DNA from: Lewinellaceae bacterium
Lineage (GTDB): Bacteria > Bacteroidota > Bacteroidia > Chitinophagales > Saprospiraceae
Reading direction: 5' to 3'
DNA length: 64,000 nucleotides
Assembly: GCA_016708875.1 (NCBI GenBank)
Contig: JADJFA010000001.1
Coordinates: forward strand, 752,001-816,000
Positions within the stretch are counted from its first letter, which is position 1. The number at the start of each line of letters is the position of its first letter. Positions 32,418-40,534 of this stretch are shown here, piece after piece. The position numbers and the translations under genes are program-made. The notes under the pieces are model-generated. The model saw only the letters and a program-made list of their open reading frames with translations, was not told where the DNA came from and ran no database searches.

Positions 32418-34923
32418 CACCCTTAAGTCGCACTTTCAACAAAGTAGCCAAACGCCCAAATTCAGCCTCCCATTCCTTGTTGACAAATACCCACTGCCCT
32501 TTTCGGAGGCCTTTGGTAAGCAGGTAAAACACATTCTGACTGCGCCAGATAGTGGGTTTTAGACCCATTTCCTTTACAATGGAAAGCACATCGGCAAGCC
32601 AGTGTACCCTGGGCAGAGAAGATTCGTCCAAGCCGATTTTTTCAATTTCGCGGAACACGCGCTCGCCAATGGCCAGGTTTAAAGTCTCCTCATCCGGACG
32701 TTTGATGTGCCAACGTTCAATGTCGGCAGCGAGGCGACGTAGGTTGCGTATATCTATCGCGACACGGCCTTCAAAAAAATTAAGCAAATCGGCATTCAAT
32801 ACGTAGGAAGCGATGTTATTCCAAGTGGATGGCAGTGGGAGTTTTGCTTCCTCAATGGCGGCCATGAGCTGGTAATTATCATTAAATACGTCGCGGAAAG
32901 TAGCCTCCGCTACGGTGAGGCTTGAATCGGTGATCGTATTGATAATTTTGATTTTCTCGTCGGCAAAAAGGCTGGTCAGGGTAAACTTTTCGGGACCAAA
33001 ATATTCCTGTAACGCACCAATGACCTCGCCCATATTGGCAGCCCGGAAAGCACTACTGGTACGGGTGTACATTTCCTCAAACTGCGAGCGCAGCATTTCG
33101 CCGCTGATATTGCCGATAATGTGTTGTTGACCAAGGTACAATACCGCAAAACAGAAGGTTTTCTCGGCATGGCTGAGTCTGGAACGGATGCGCAGACGCC
33201 CTGCAGCAAATTGCGGGGTGCCGGCCTCTATTTTTTCAAAAAACTCCACAGAAGCGGTGTAATTGAACAAATCCAGTTTCTCCGGGTCATCCTCAAAAAG
33301 CGAAGCGACCGCAAAATGCATGGCCACACGTTCCAGGGTAACACGCGTTGGAACCACATTTTTCAGGAAACTTTCGGCTCCATTCGGCAACACATTGCTG
33401 GGTGCTGCGGCCAAACGCCGGGTAAATTCCGGGTGCAAATCCTGTCCCGTCACATCAAGTGTGTAATCCATGGTCCGGAGCGCGTACTGCAAAATCTGGT
33501 TGGTCTCTATACCCGATATTTCGTCAAAAAACCAACCGCAACTCGTGTACATCAAAACGGCAAAACGCTGGCTCTCAAGCAGCCGAAGCACCACCACTTT
33601 TTCCAAATGGCTGAGTTCTCGGCGCGCGTGTTTTTTCAAAAACTTTTCCACGTTACCGTCGGTACGATTGAGCATTACCTCGATATAGTCGTTTCGGGCA
33701 GACCAGGGATCTCGGAGCAATCGGGCGCCTTCACGTTCAAAAATCGGCGCAAGTTGGTCACGAAGCCAATCAAGTGTATCGCGCAGCGGCTTTCGCCAGC
33801 GTTGGTTCCAATTGTTCTGGCCGGATTTACAACCGCAATCGCTGCGCCACCGCTCAACGCCGTGTTCACAGCTCCAGGAGGAATTTTCGTGGATTTGAAC
33901 TTCCCAACTTGGCGGGTGCAGCTCCAGATACTGACCATAGTTGGTTAAGGTAGCAAGACCCGCATCCTCCACATAATTCAGGCAATCGGCAAGTGCCATT
34001 TCACCATAGCGATGGTGGTGCCCATAACTCTCACCATCGGTAGCAATATGCGCCAATTGGGCTTCAGCATTATTGTCAAAAATCCCCGTAATCCGCTCAG
34101 AAAAGGTCCTTCCACTGTTTAAAAGGCCATTAAAAGCGACCTCTTGTGCTATTTTGCCATGGTAAAAAAACAGCGCGATGCTCCGACCACTGGGAAGCAG
34201 ACACAGATAGGGCCGGCGGGTATCTATACTTTCGGTATTAACATTATGCCAGGGGAGGTCTGAGTTAGCAGGAGCAGTGGCAGGAGGCCGTGGCAGTTGA
34301 TCACTGCTGCTGCCGACAGCTCCCTCCTTCGCAGAAGCTTCGGCGGGTAAAACTGCCAACTTCCTGACTGCCTTGGCTTGGCGTGGTGCCAGGATGGTAT
34401 ACTTGATGCCGTGGGATGCGAGCACTTCCAGGGTTTCGGTATTCACCGCCGTTTCTGCAAGCCACATTCCTTCTGGAAAACGGCCAAAACGACGCTCAAA
34501 ATCCCGGATGCCCCAGTTGACTTGCGTCACTTTATCGCGTGCGTTGCACAGGGGCATGATAAGGTGGCTGTGTACTTGCGCAACAGCTGATCCATGCCCA
34601 CCAAAGAGTTCCTGACTTCGCTTATCGGCCCTGATAAGCATAGAGTAGGCGTCCGGGTCGTTCTCTTCCAACCAGGAGAGGAGCGTAGGGCCGAAATTCC
34701 AGGAAATACGGTTGTAGTTATTGCGAATTTTGACAATCCAGCCCTCGTTATCCAGTATACGAGCCGCCGCATTTGGAGCGTAGCATTCGTGGTTGATGCG
34801 TTTATTCCAATCGTGGAAAGGGTGGGCGGTTTCTTGTTGTTCTACCGTTTCAAGCCAGGCATTCTCACGGGGTGGTTGATAAAAATGACCGTGAATGCAG
34901 ACGTATTTGTTCGAGCGCGACAT
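32413..34923 (-). CDS. GH57 glycoside hydrolase with DUF3536
   Basis: 836 aa, alpha-glucan-active family 57 type, no signal peptide. N-terminal motif CIHGHFYQPPRENAWLE; nucleophile region GRFPEGMWLAETAVN; HIATDGESYGHHHRYGEMAL further on. DUF3536 forms the C-terminal half. Residues about 190-224 (LPAEASAKEG plus GSSSDQLPRPPATAPANS) are an extra stretch compared with the family as I know it, encoded by a CGGCGGGTAAA element and GCAGTGGCAGG-type units. The insertion interrupts the loop before the conserved RPYLCLLPSGRSIALFFYHG. The minus-strand box TACCTTCG (34928) is its likely promoter. Confidence 0.9.
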   Translation of the reverse strand: MSRSNKYVCIHGHFYQPPRENAWLETVEQQETAHPFHDWNKRINHECYAPNAAARILDNEGWIVKIRNNYNRISWNFGPTLLSWLEENDPDAYSMLIRADKRSQELFGGHGSAVAQVHSHLIMPLCNARDKVTQVNWGIRDFERRFGRFPEGMWLAETAVNTETLEVLASHGIKYTILAPRQAKAVRKLAVLPAEASAKEGAVGSSSDQLPRPPATAPANSDLPWHNVNTESIDTRRPYLCLLPSGRSIALFFYHGKIAQEVAFNGLLNSGRTFSERITGIFDNNAEAQLAHIATDGESYGHHHRYGEMALADCLNYVEDAGLATLTNYGQYLELHPPSWEVQIHENSSWSCEHGVERWRSDCGCKSGQNNWNQRWRKPLRDTLDWLRDQLAPIFEREGARLLRDPWSARNDYIEVMLNRTDGNVEKFLKKHARRELSHLEKVVVLRLLESQRFAVLMYTSCGWFFDEISGIETNQILQYALRTMDYTLDVTGQDLHPEFTRRLAAAPSNVLPNGAESFLKNVVPTRVTLERVAMHFAVASLFEDDPEKLDLFNYTASVEFFEKIEAGTPQFAAGRLRIRSRLSHAEKTFCFAVLYLGQQHIIGNISGEMLRSQFEEMYTRTSSAFRAANMGEVIGALQEYFGPEKFTLTSLFADEKIKIINTITDSSLTVAEATFRDVFNDNYQLMAAIEEAKLPLPSTWNNIASYVLNADLLNFFEGRVAIDIRNLRRLAADIERWHIKRPDEETLNLAIGERVFREIEKIGLDESSLPRVHWLADVLSIVKEMGLKPTIWRSQNVFYLLTKGLRKGQWVFVNKEWEAEFGRLATLLKVRLKGV
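34322..34351. repeat. CGGCGGGTAAA element inside the GH57 gene (copy 3)
   Basis: CCCTCCTTCGC then AGAAGCTTCGGCGGGTAAA. On the coding strand it reads LPAEASAKEG, the same frame and orientation as the gpmI copy. It is flanked by GCAGGAGCAGTGGCAGGAGG and AACTGCCAACTTCC units (34262-34320 and 34350-34373). Confidence 0.82.
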
Positions 34924-34927
34924 GGGG

Positions 34928-34935
34928 CGAAGGTA
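34928..34935 (-). promoter_or_regulatory. Probable -7 box TACCTTCG of the GH57 gene
   Basis: One mismatch to TAnnTTTG on the minus strand, 4 bp before the ATG, implying a leaderless or very short leader. Confidence 0.4.
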
Positions 34936-34939
34936 GGAA

Positions 34940-35016
34940 TGAAAGTAACAAGTTAAGAGTTACAAGTTTCAAGTGACTCCGCTGGGCTTGAACTTGTAAC
35001 TTTAAACTTGTAACTA
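34940..35016. repeat. Inverted repeat of AGTTACAAGTT units at the crp-like gene end
   Basis: The left arm is about 34943-34972 (AACAAGTTAAGAGTTACAAG), the right arm about 34986-35016 (CTTGAACTTGTAACT). There are few mismatches around a short loop. The stop codon of the Crp/Fnr gene (TAG, minus strand 35016-35014) lies in the last unit. Confidence 0.8.
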
Positions 35017-35703
35017 TTTAATTTCTTGCGCCAATTTATCCAAATCCCGGATCAAAAGCCGGGAGCGATTGAAACTGAGCAGCTTTTTGTAACGAAGATC
35101 GTTGAGGGTGGTGGTTACCGTTTGGCGGCTGGTGGCGGTGAGATTGGCAATTTCCTGGTGGGTCACGGGTTTTCGGATAACCCATTCATACCCGACCCGC
35201 TGACCTTTGGAACGTGCGATATTGACCAAAAACTCTACTATGCGGCTGCGGCTGTCACGAAAAACGAGCGATTCCAGGCGCCGCTCCATTTCCAGTTGTC
35301 GCCCGCCAAACATCTTCATAAAGAACAAGTTGAGCTCCGAACGGTCGCGCATCAATCCGCGCAATTCTTCAAGCGTCACTACGCAGGTATTGGTGTCTTC
35401 GAGCGCGGTGGCAAAGTCGTGGCGGCGTTGTTCACCCAGCAAAGCGAGTTCGCCAAACACTTCCCCACGGCCTAAAATTGCTTTTGTGATTTCTTTACCC
35501 TCCTCGTTCATCACCGATATTTTAACGCTACCCTCGGTTATAAAAAATATGCGGTCGGAAAGGTCTTGTGGCACATACACGGATTCACCTTTTTTGAAAT
35601 TGCAATGCGTATGGCGAGCCATTAAATCTTCGTTGCCCAACTTGGTGGGACAAAGCAGGTGGGTAACATCAATGTTCTCTAAATGCCAGAGGGACTGCGT
35701 CAT
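35014..35703 (-). CDS. Crp/Fnr-family transcription regulator
   Basis: 229 aa. Cyclic-nucleotide-binding-like domain about 25-145 (FKKGESVYVPQDLSDRIFFI, GRGEVFGELALLGEQ). The HTH_Crp domain occupies about 160-225 (GYEWVIRKPVTHQEIANLTA, TSRQTVTTTLNDLRYKKLLS). No N-terminal Fe-S cysteine cluster of the Fnr type is visible (one Cys near 18 and one near 34). The effector is unknown. The ATG abuts palindromic element copy 3. It is probably cotranscribed with the upstream CBS gene, 103 bp away. Confidence 0.92.
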   Translation of the reverse strand: MTQSLWHLENIDVTHLLCPTKLGNEDLMARHTHCNFKKGESVYVPQDLSDRIFFITEGSVKISVMNEEGKEITKAILGRGEVFGELALLGEQRRHDFATALEDTNTCVVTLEELRGLMRDRSELNLFFMKMFGGRQLEMERRLESLVFRDSRSRIVEFLVNIARSKGQRVGYEWVIRKPVTHQEIANLTATSRQTVTTTLNDLRYKKLLSFNRSRLLIRDLDKLAQEIK

Positions 35704-35707
35704 GACG

Positions 35708-35810
35708 TAGGGCGAAATTTATTTCGCCAATATGAGAGGTTGTGGATACACGAAGTTGATTTCGCCAATATCATTGGCTGTTGGAAATGGCGAAATAAAT
35801 TTCGCCCTAC
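35708..35810. repeat. Palindromic GGCGAAAT element, copy 3 (CBS gene stop to crp start)
   Basis: Bounded on both ends by TAGGGCGAAAT...ATTTCGCC and its inverse. The right end CTA (35807-35809) is, on the minus strand, the TAG stop of the CBS gene. The left end stops 4 bp before the crp-like ATG. The middle holds TGATTTCGCCAATATCATTGG. Confidence 0.85.
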
Positions 35811-36469
35811 ACATTCAGGTAATGCATTAGTGCATCATAACGCTCACGCAAAAGTTCGCTGCGATCCGTTTCACCGAAAGTTTCTTTTACTTCAAATTCA
35901 TGGCGCTCCAGCGAAGCAATGGCGCGTGAAAGATCGTGACGGTCGAGTTTCAAGGTCAGCTCCACTTGTTCTGGATCTGAGCTGGAAGTGACAAAAGCAC
36001 TAAGAATATTCACTTTTTCTTCTTCAAAAATGCGGGCGATGGTAGAGAGCGCGTAGTCACGGCGAGGCATTTCCAATACGAGCACTGCGCCATGTTCAGT
36101 CATAGAAGCTGTGTGGGCAAAATAGCGCAGCACATCGTTTTGTTGCACCAAACCCAGATATTGACCTTCAGCATCTACTACGGGAATGACCGTGAGTCGA
36201 TGATCTCCCATGATTTTGATAATTTCAAAAACGTGTTCGTTTTCATGGACTTGAAACAGCGGCAACACCGAAAAATCATGTTCGCTGAGCGGGCTGGAAA
36301 GCTTGTGGTTGAAAATTTCCTCTTCTGAAAGAAGACCCACCAATTTGCCACCATCCACTACCGGGAGGTGTTTTACATGATAGTCGTTCAGCATGTGGAA
36401 TGCTTCGCGTCCCGTTTGTTCAACGGTGAGTGCAGGAATGTCGTGGGCGATGAGGGTGCGAGCTGTCAT
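35807..36469 (-). CDS. CBS-domain protein with C-terminal ACT-like domain
   Basis: 220 aa. Two CBS motifs (about 5-60 and 70-130: HVKHLPVVDGGKLVGLLSEE, HRLTVIPVVDAEGQYLGLVQ) form an adenine-nucleotide-binding pair. The C-terminal 80 residues (LVLEMPRRDYALSTIARIFEE, VNILSAFVTSSSD, VELTLKLDRHDL) look like an ACT regulatory domain. It is likely an energy or ligand sensor; the partner is unknown. It lies upstream of the Crp/Fnr gene on the same strand, and its stop codon is provided by the palindromic element. No strong promoter match was found upstream. Confidence 0.85.
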   Translation of the reverse strand: MTARTLIAHDIPALTVEQTGREAFHMLNDYHVKHLPVVDGGKLVGLLSEEEIFNHKLSSPLSEHDFSVLPLFQVHENEHVFEIIKIMGDHRLTVIPVVDAEGQYLGLVQQNDVLRYFAHTASMTEHGAVLVLEMPRRDYALSTIARIFEEEKVNILSAFVTSSSDPEQVELTLKLDRHDLSRAIASLERHEFEVKETFGETDRSELLRERYDALMHYLNV

Positions 36470-36575
36470 GGATTAGTATATCTAAACGTTATTAATCGAA
36501 GCTTGTTCGACTTGAGCGAACTTTGCCCGACCCTGCAAATATGGGTGGAATAAATTGTTCTCGAAAATAATAGTG

Positions 36576-37781
36576 ATGCAAACGCTAAAAAGTGCCAATC
36601 TACGATCACTCTTTTATCATCATGTAGCGCAAACTTCTCCCGCGCCGCTCGCTCTGGAAATTGAGCGCGCAGAGGGTTGTTGGTTGTATGGCGCCAATGG
36701 CGAACGATGGCTTGACCTCATCGCAGGTATAGGCCCAAGCGTATTGGGACATCGGCATCCACGCGTGCAAAGTGGTGTGCAACAACAACTTGATGCCTAT
36801 TGGCACACGCTTGTGTATGGGGAATTTGTGCTTTCTCCGCAGGTGCGCCTTGCACAATTGCTTTCCGAAAACCTGCCCGGACTTGATTCGGTTTATTTTA
36901 CAAATTCAGGTACGGAAGCCACTGAGGGGGCCATGAAACTTGCAAAACGCGCTACGGGTCGCTCGCAATTTATCGCGTGTTTATATGCCTATCATGGCAG
37001 CACCCAGGGTGCAGCCAGCCTGATGTGGCCAAAAGATTTTACGGAAGCCTTTCAACCCTTGCTGCCGGGCATTCGACATATCGGGTTCAATAAGACTTCG
37101 GACCTGGGTATAATTGACCACCAAACAGCAGCTGTCGTAGTCGAAACGGTTCAAGGGGAGGCGGGCGTAATGCTCCCGAATCCATCCTGGCTTTTGGCCC
37201 TCCGCCAACGCTGCGATGAGGTAGGCGCCTTGTTGATTTTGGATGAAATTCAGGCTGGAATGGGGCGAACCGGGCATCTTTTTGCTTTTGAAAAATATGG
37301 CATCGTGCCGGATATTTTACTGCTGGCAAAAGGCTTTGGAGGCGGAATGCCGCTTGGGGCATTTGTGGCTCGGCGAGAGCTGATGCAAACTTTATCGCAC
37401 GACCCTGTGTTAGGGCATATTACCACATTTGGCGGACATCCTGTATGCGTGGCAGCGGGTCTGGCTACTTTGGAAATTTTACTGGAAGGCGATCTTTTGG
37501 CGCAAGTACCTGCAAAAGAAGCGCTTTTCAAAAGTCTCTTGGTACATCCCGCCATCCGTGAAATACGCAGCGCAGGGCTTTGGCTGGCCGTGGATTTGGG
37601 CGACGAGGCCAAAGTGAAGGCCGTAATTCAACATTGCATCAACCATGGGGTTATCACGGATTGGTTTTTGTTCAATGACCGCAGCCTGCGCATTGCTGCG
37701 CCGCTGACCATTTCTGAAGCAGAAATTCAATTTGCTTGTGAGGTGATTTTGAGCGGTTTGGATTCTTTGGGGAAAACCTGA
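36576..37781 (+). CDS. Class III PLP aminotransferase
   Basis: 401 aa, similar in plan to acetylornithine/ornithine aminotransferases. Seen: LDLIAGIGPSVLGHRHPRV, YFTNSGTEATEGAMKLAKRATG (phosphate-binding), AYHGSTQGAASL, VVVETVQGEAGV, LLILDEIQAGMGRTGHLFAFE (PLP Asp), and the Schiff-base Lys in LLLAKGFGGGMPLGAF. The substrate is not certain; no arginine genes lie nearby. The ATG at 36576 (MQTLKSANLR) is preferred to a TTG at 36555. The anomalous homopolymer tract follows 30 bp after the stop. Confidence 0.88.
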   Translation: MQTLKSANLRSLFYHHVAQTSPAPLALEIERAEGCWLYGANGERWLDLIAGIGPSVLGHRHPRVQSGVQQQLDAYWHTLVYGEFVLSPQVRLAQLLSENLPGLDSVYFTNSGTEATEGAMKLAKRATGRSQFIACLYAYHGSTQGAASLMWPKDFTEAFQPLLPGIRHIGFNKTSDLGIIDHQTAAVVVETVQGEAGVMLPNPSWLLALRQRCDEVGALLILDEIQAGMGRTGHLFAFEKYGIVPDILLLAKGFGGGMPLGAFVARRELMQTLSHDPVLGHITTFGGHPVCVAAGLATLEILLEGDLLAQVPAKEALFKSLLVHPAIREIRSAGLWLAVDLGDEAKVKAVIQHCINHGVITDWFLFNDRSLRIAAPLTISEAEIQFACEVILSGLDSLGKT

Positions 37782-37813
37782 GGTAGATTACTTTTGCCCC
37801 GACCACCCTTTGT

Positions 37814-37882
37814 GGGGGGAGAGGGGGGGGCCCCAAAAAAAAAAAAGGGGGGGGGGGGGGGGGAAAAAGGAAAAAAAAAAAC
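37814..37882. other. Anomalous homopolymer tract (poly-G/poly-A)
   Basis: Runs of G, C and A only: a run of eight or more G, CCCC, 12 A, then 17 consecutive G (37847-37863) and A-rich runs. Nothing else in the window looks like this. It is probably a sequencing or gap-closing artefact, and real sequence may be missing here. Confidence 0.75.
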
Positions 37883-37911
37883 AAGGTATTATTCACCCGT
37901 TCCTAAACATA

Positions 37912-37919
37912 TACATTTG
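37912..37919 (+). promoter_or_regulatory. -7 box TACATTTG of smpB
   Basis: TAnnTTTG match followed by C, 15 bp before the smpB ATG. Confidence 0.55.
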
Positions 37920-37934
37920 CAGACATTTTAAGAC

Positions 37935-38411
37935 ATGGCAAAAGAGAAGAAAAAAGCGAAGATTGAGATTCTGAACCGTAAAGCGATCTACGAATTCCAA
38001 TTTGTATCGGAGTTTGATGCGGGCATTATGCTCACAGGAACAGAGGTTAAAAGTATCCGAGACGGCAACGCAAATCTGTCGGATGCGTACTGTATTTTTG
38101 ACCAGGGAGAACTCTGGGTGCGCAACCTCTATGTGGCTGAATATAAATATGGTACGGATGCCAACCACCTCCCAAGACGCAACCGAAAACTCCTGCTTCG
38201 CCGCCCCGAACTTCGAAAATTGGAGCGTGGTATCAAGGAGAAAGGTTCCACTATTGTGCCGTTCAAAATCTTTTTCAGCGAGCGTGGATTTGCCAAACTG
38301 ACCATCTGCCTCGCAAAGGGCAAAAAATCGTTTGACAAACGCGAGACCATAAAAGACCGCGAGAATAAGCGCGAACTCGACCGTGTCAACAAAGCTTATA
38401 AAGTGCGCTAA
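37935..38411 (+). CDS. smpB: SsrA-binding protein SmpB
   Basis: 158 aa. tmRNA partner in ribosome rescue. OB-fold core: NRKAIYEFQFVSEFDAGIML, LTGTEVKSIRDGNANLSDAY, and LYVAEYKYGTDANHLPRRNRKLLL. The C-terminal tail is KKSFDKRETIKDRENKRELD. Slightly longer than usual at the C-terminus but intact. No tmRNA gene is seen next to it. Confidence 0.97.
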   Translation: MAKEKKKAKIEILNRKAIYEFQFVSEFDAGIMLTGTEVKSIRDGNANLSDAYCIFDQGELWVRNLYVAEYKYGTDANHLPRRNRKLLLRRPELRKLERGIKEKGSTIVPFKIFFSERGFAKLTICLAKGKKSFDKRETIKDRENKRELDRVNKAYKVR

Positions 38412-38471
38412 CTCGCCACATTGCCAATCGTCCTTAATCACTTACCGCTAATCAATTAACACTCCTAAACA

Positions 38472-40514
38472 ATGGCAACAAAAAAAGTAAACAAAGCCTC
38501 GTTCAAATTTGGAGGCGAAACCATCAACTTAAGCAAAAGTAAAACCCAGGTTGCTGTGCGCTATACCCCGGGCATGAAGCGTGCACCAAAGCGAAAAAAT
38601 GCCGCTGACCAAGAACAAATTCGTGATTTTGAGGTCGTAACAGCCACGCGCGGCATTGACCAAAAACTTGACGCATTGCGGGAAAAGCCGGAGGTTTCAG
38701 TTGGTACACATATATGGATTGTTGATGGGGAGGATGATTCGCCATTTATCCCAACTGGCTACCTATATATTGAGTTTAAGCCCGGAACAGCTTACGAAAA
38801 GCAGCAAGCAGCGATGCAAGAACTCAACCTGAATGTGCGCCAAGTCGTCAGCCCGGAGGCTTATCGCGTAAGCACTACTCCAGACTCCCCCAACCCCGTG
38901 AAGTGTGCGATGCTGCTCCAAAAAAATCGCATTGTCAAAATCGCAGAGCCAGAATTTATGACAAAGCCAGTGATGGGCGATTTCTCCCCACCCACGGGCA
39001 AATTCATCAACAGCCAATGGCATCACGAAAACAATGGAGGTCAAATCCCTATCATTGATATTCCAAATGCTGTTTACGGCACACACCATTTCAAAAAAGG
39101 TGCTGACGCAAAAGTGCGCGCTGCTTGGGAAGAATTGCAGGGACTTGGTTCAAAAACCATCAAAATTGCAATAATAGATACTGGTTTTGATACAGAACAC
39201 CCTTCGTTGAGAGGTGACGGTACCAAAATCCGAAATACTTTCAACGCCGCCAACCGCAGCGCTGATGTATCCCCCTGGTTTCAGGCATCCGACGGTTCCT
39301 GGGGTGTTTTCAGCCACGGCACCTCTTGTGCAGCCGTGGCAGCCGGAGCCTGGGATGGACAAGGAGTGCTCGGCGCTGCACCCAACGCCCGCATCATCCC
39401 GATTAAACTCGATATTCTTTCGGACGATGCCATCCAAAAGGCATTCGAACACGCGATCCTCAATGGGGCAGACATTATCTCTTGCAGTCTAGGATTCCCA
39501 AAGCCGGTGCCGCTTTCTACCTATGTCTCTAATTATATCAGTCGTGTGGTGCGCGAAGGCCGCAACGGGAAGGGTTTGCCTGTTTTTATCGCGGCTGGAA
39601 ATGCCAATCCTGCCTCCAACAATGTGCCGCGGCAAGTCAGCGATTTCGCGGCACACCCTGATTTGATCTGTATCACAGCCTCTAATAGCCTTGACGAGTC
39701 TTCGTCTTATACTTTTTATGGCCCCACGGCCTTCCTATGCGCGCCTACCAATGGCAACGATGGCGTAGGGGTCACGACGGCTACTGTAAGCGCCAATGGT
39801 AGTACGTTGTTGCATAGTTATACAAGTCGCTTTGGCGGCACCTCTAGTGCTGCACCGCTTACGGCAGGCGTGTGCGCGTTGATGCTTTCAGCGAATCCAG
39901 ACCTAACCCTGGGCGAAATCAAAGACATACTCCGCCGTTCGGCCGACAAAATCGGAAGTGGCTATGATGCCAATGGCCGCTCTTCAAAACTTGGCTATGG
40001 CCGTCTCAATGCGCAACGTGCGGTGCAAATGGCCACTGGGAACAGTGGAACAGGGGGCAGTAGCAGTGGAACAGGGGGCAGTGGCAGTGGCAGTTCGGGT
40101 ACTGGTACAGGCGGCGGTCAGACGGCTACCCAGCGCGGAAAGGTGACTTCCAAATTTTTGAATGTACGTACTGGTCCTGGTACTTCCAACCCAAAAGTGG
40201 CAGAGCTGCATCAAGGAGACATCGTGAACTTACTTGAAAAAAAATCTGGGTTCTGGCGCATTGGCACAAATCAGTTTGTCAGTGCCGATTTTATTCAGGT
40301 GATCGCCTCCAATGGTGCGCCCGCAGTCGTAACGCGAAAAGGAAAGGTTACCTCAACTTTCCTCAATGTGCGTACTGGCCCCGGCACCACCAACGCCAAA
40401 GTGGGTGAATTGAAACAAGGCGCTGCCGTCAGCATTTTTGAAACCAGCAGCAATGGCTGGCATCGGATTGGGGATAAGCGATGGGTGATTGGGACGAATA
40501 TTCAGGAGGTATAG
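38472..40514 (+). CDS. Subtilisin-like S8 peptidase with two SH3b domains
   Basis: 680 aa. No signal peptide: the N-terminus is basic and soluble (MATKKVNKASFKFGG). N-terminal propeptide-like region about 1-200. Catalytic triad: Asp236 (IAIIDTGFD), His282 (SHGTSCAAVAAG), Ser458 (GTSSAAPLTAGVCALM), with the oxyanion Asn in FIAAGNANPAS. A Gly/Ser-rich linker (about 520-550) leads to two tandem bacterial SH3 domains (KVTSKFLNVRTGPGT and KVTSTFLNVRTGPGT), usually cell-wall or peptide binders. Odd: wall-type domains without a recognisable export signal. It is followed 20 bp later by the ELWxxDGT gene. Confidence 0.92.
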   Translation: MATKKVNKASFKFGGETINLSKSKTQVAVRYTPGMKRAPKRKNAADQEQIRDFEVVTATRGIDQKLDALREKPEVSVGTHIWIVDGEDDSPFIPTGYLYIEFKPGTAYEKQQAAMQELNLNVRQVVSPEAYRVSTTPDSPNPVKCAMLLQKNRIVKIAEPEFMTKPVMGDFSPPTGKFINSQWHHENNGGQIPIIDIPNAVYGTHHFKKGADAKVRAAWEELQGLGSKTIKIAIIDTGFDTEHPSLRGDGTKIRNTFNAANRSADVSPWFQASDGSWGVFSHGTSCAAVAAGAWDGQGVLGAAPNARIIPIKLDILSDDAIQKAFEHAILNGADIISCSLGFPKPVPLSTYVSNYISRVVREGRNGKGLPVFIAAGNANPASNNVPRQVSDFAAHPDLICITASNSLDESSSYTFYGPTAFLCAPTNGNDGVGVTTATVSANGSTLLHSYTSRFGGTSSAAPLTAGVCALMLSANPDLTLGEIKDILRRSADKIGSGYDANGRSSKLGYGRLNAQRAVQMATGNSGTGGSSSGTGGSGSGSSGTGTGGGQTATQRGKVTSKFLNVRTGPGTSNPKVAELHQGDIVNLLEKKSGFWRIGTNQFVSADFIQVIASNGAPAVVTRKGKVTSTFLNVRTGPGTTNAKVGELKQGAAVSIFETSSNGWHRIGDKRWVIGTNIQEV

Positions 40515-40534
40515 TAAAGTAAAACATACCAACC

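Noticed and set aside
37814..37882. Homopolymer tract as a terminator or G-quadruplex element
   Set aside because: Arms do not pair and the runs are too regular; an artefact is more likely.
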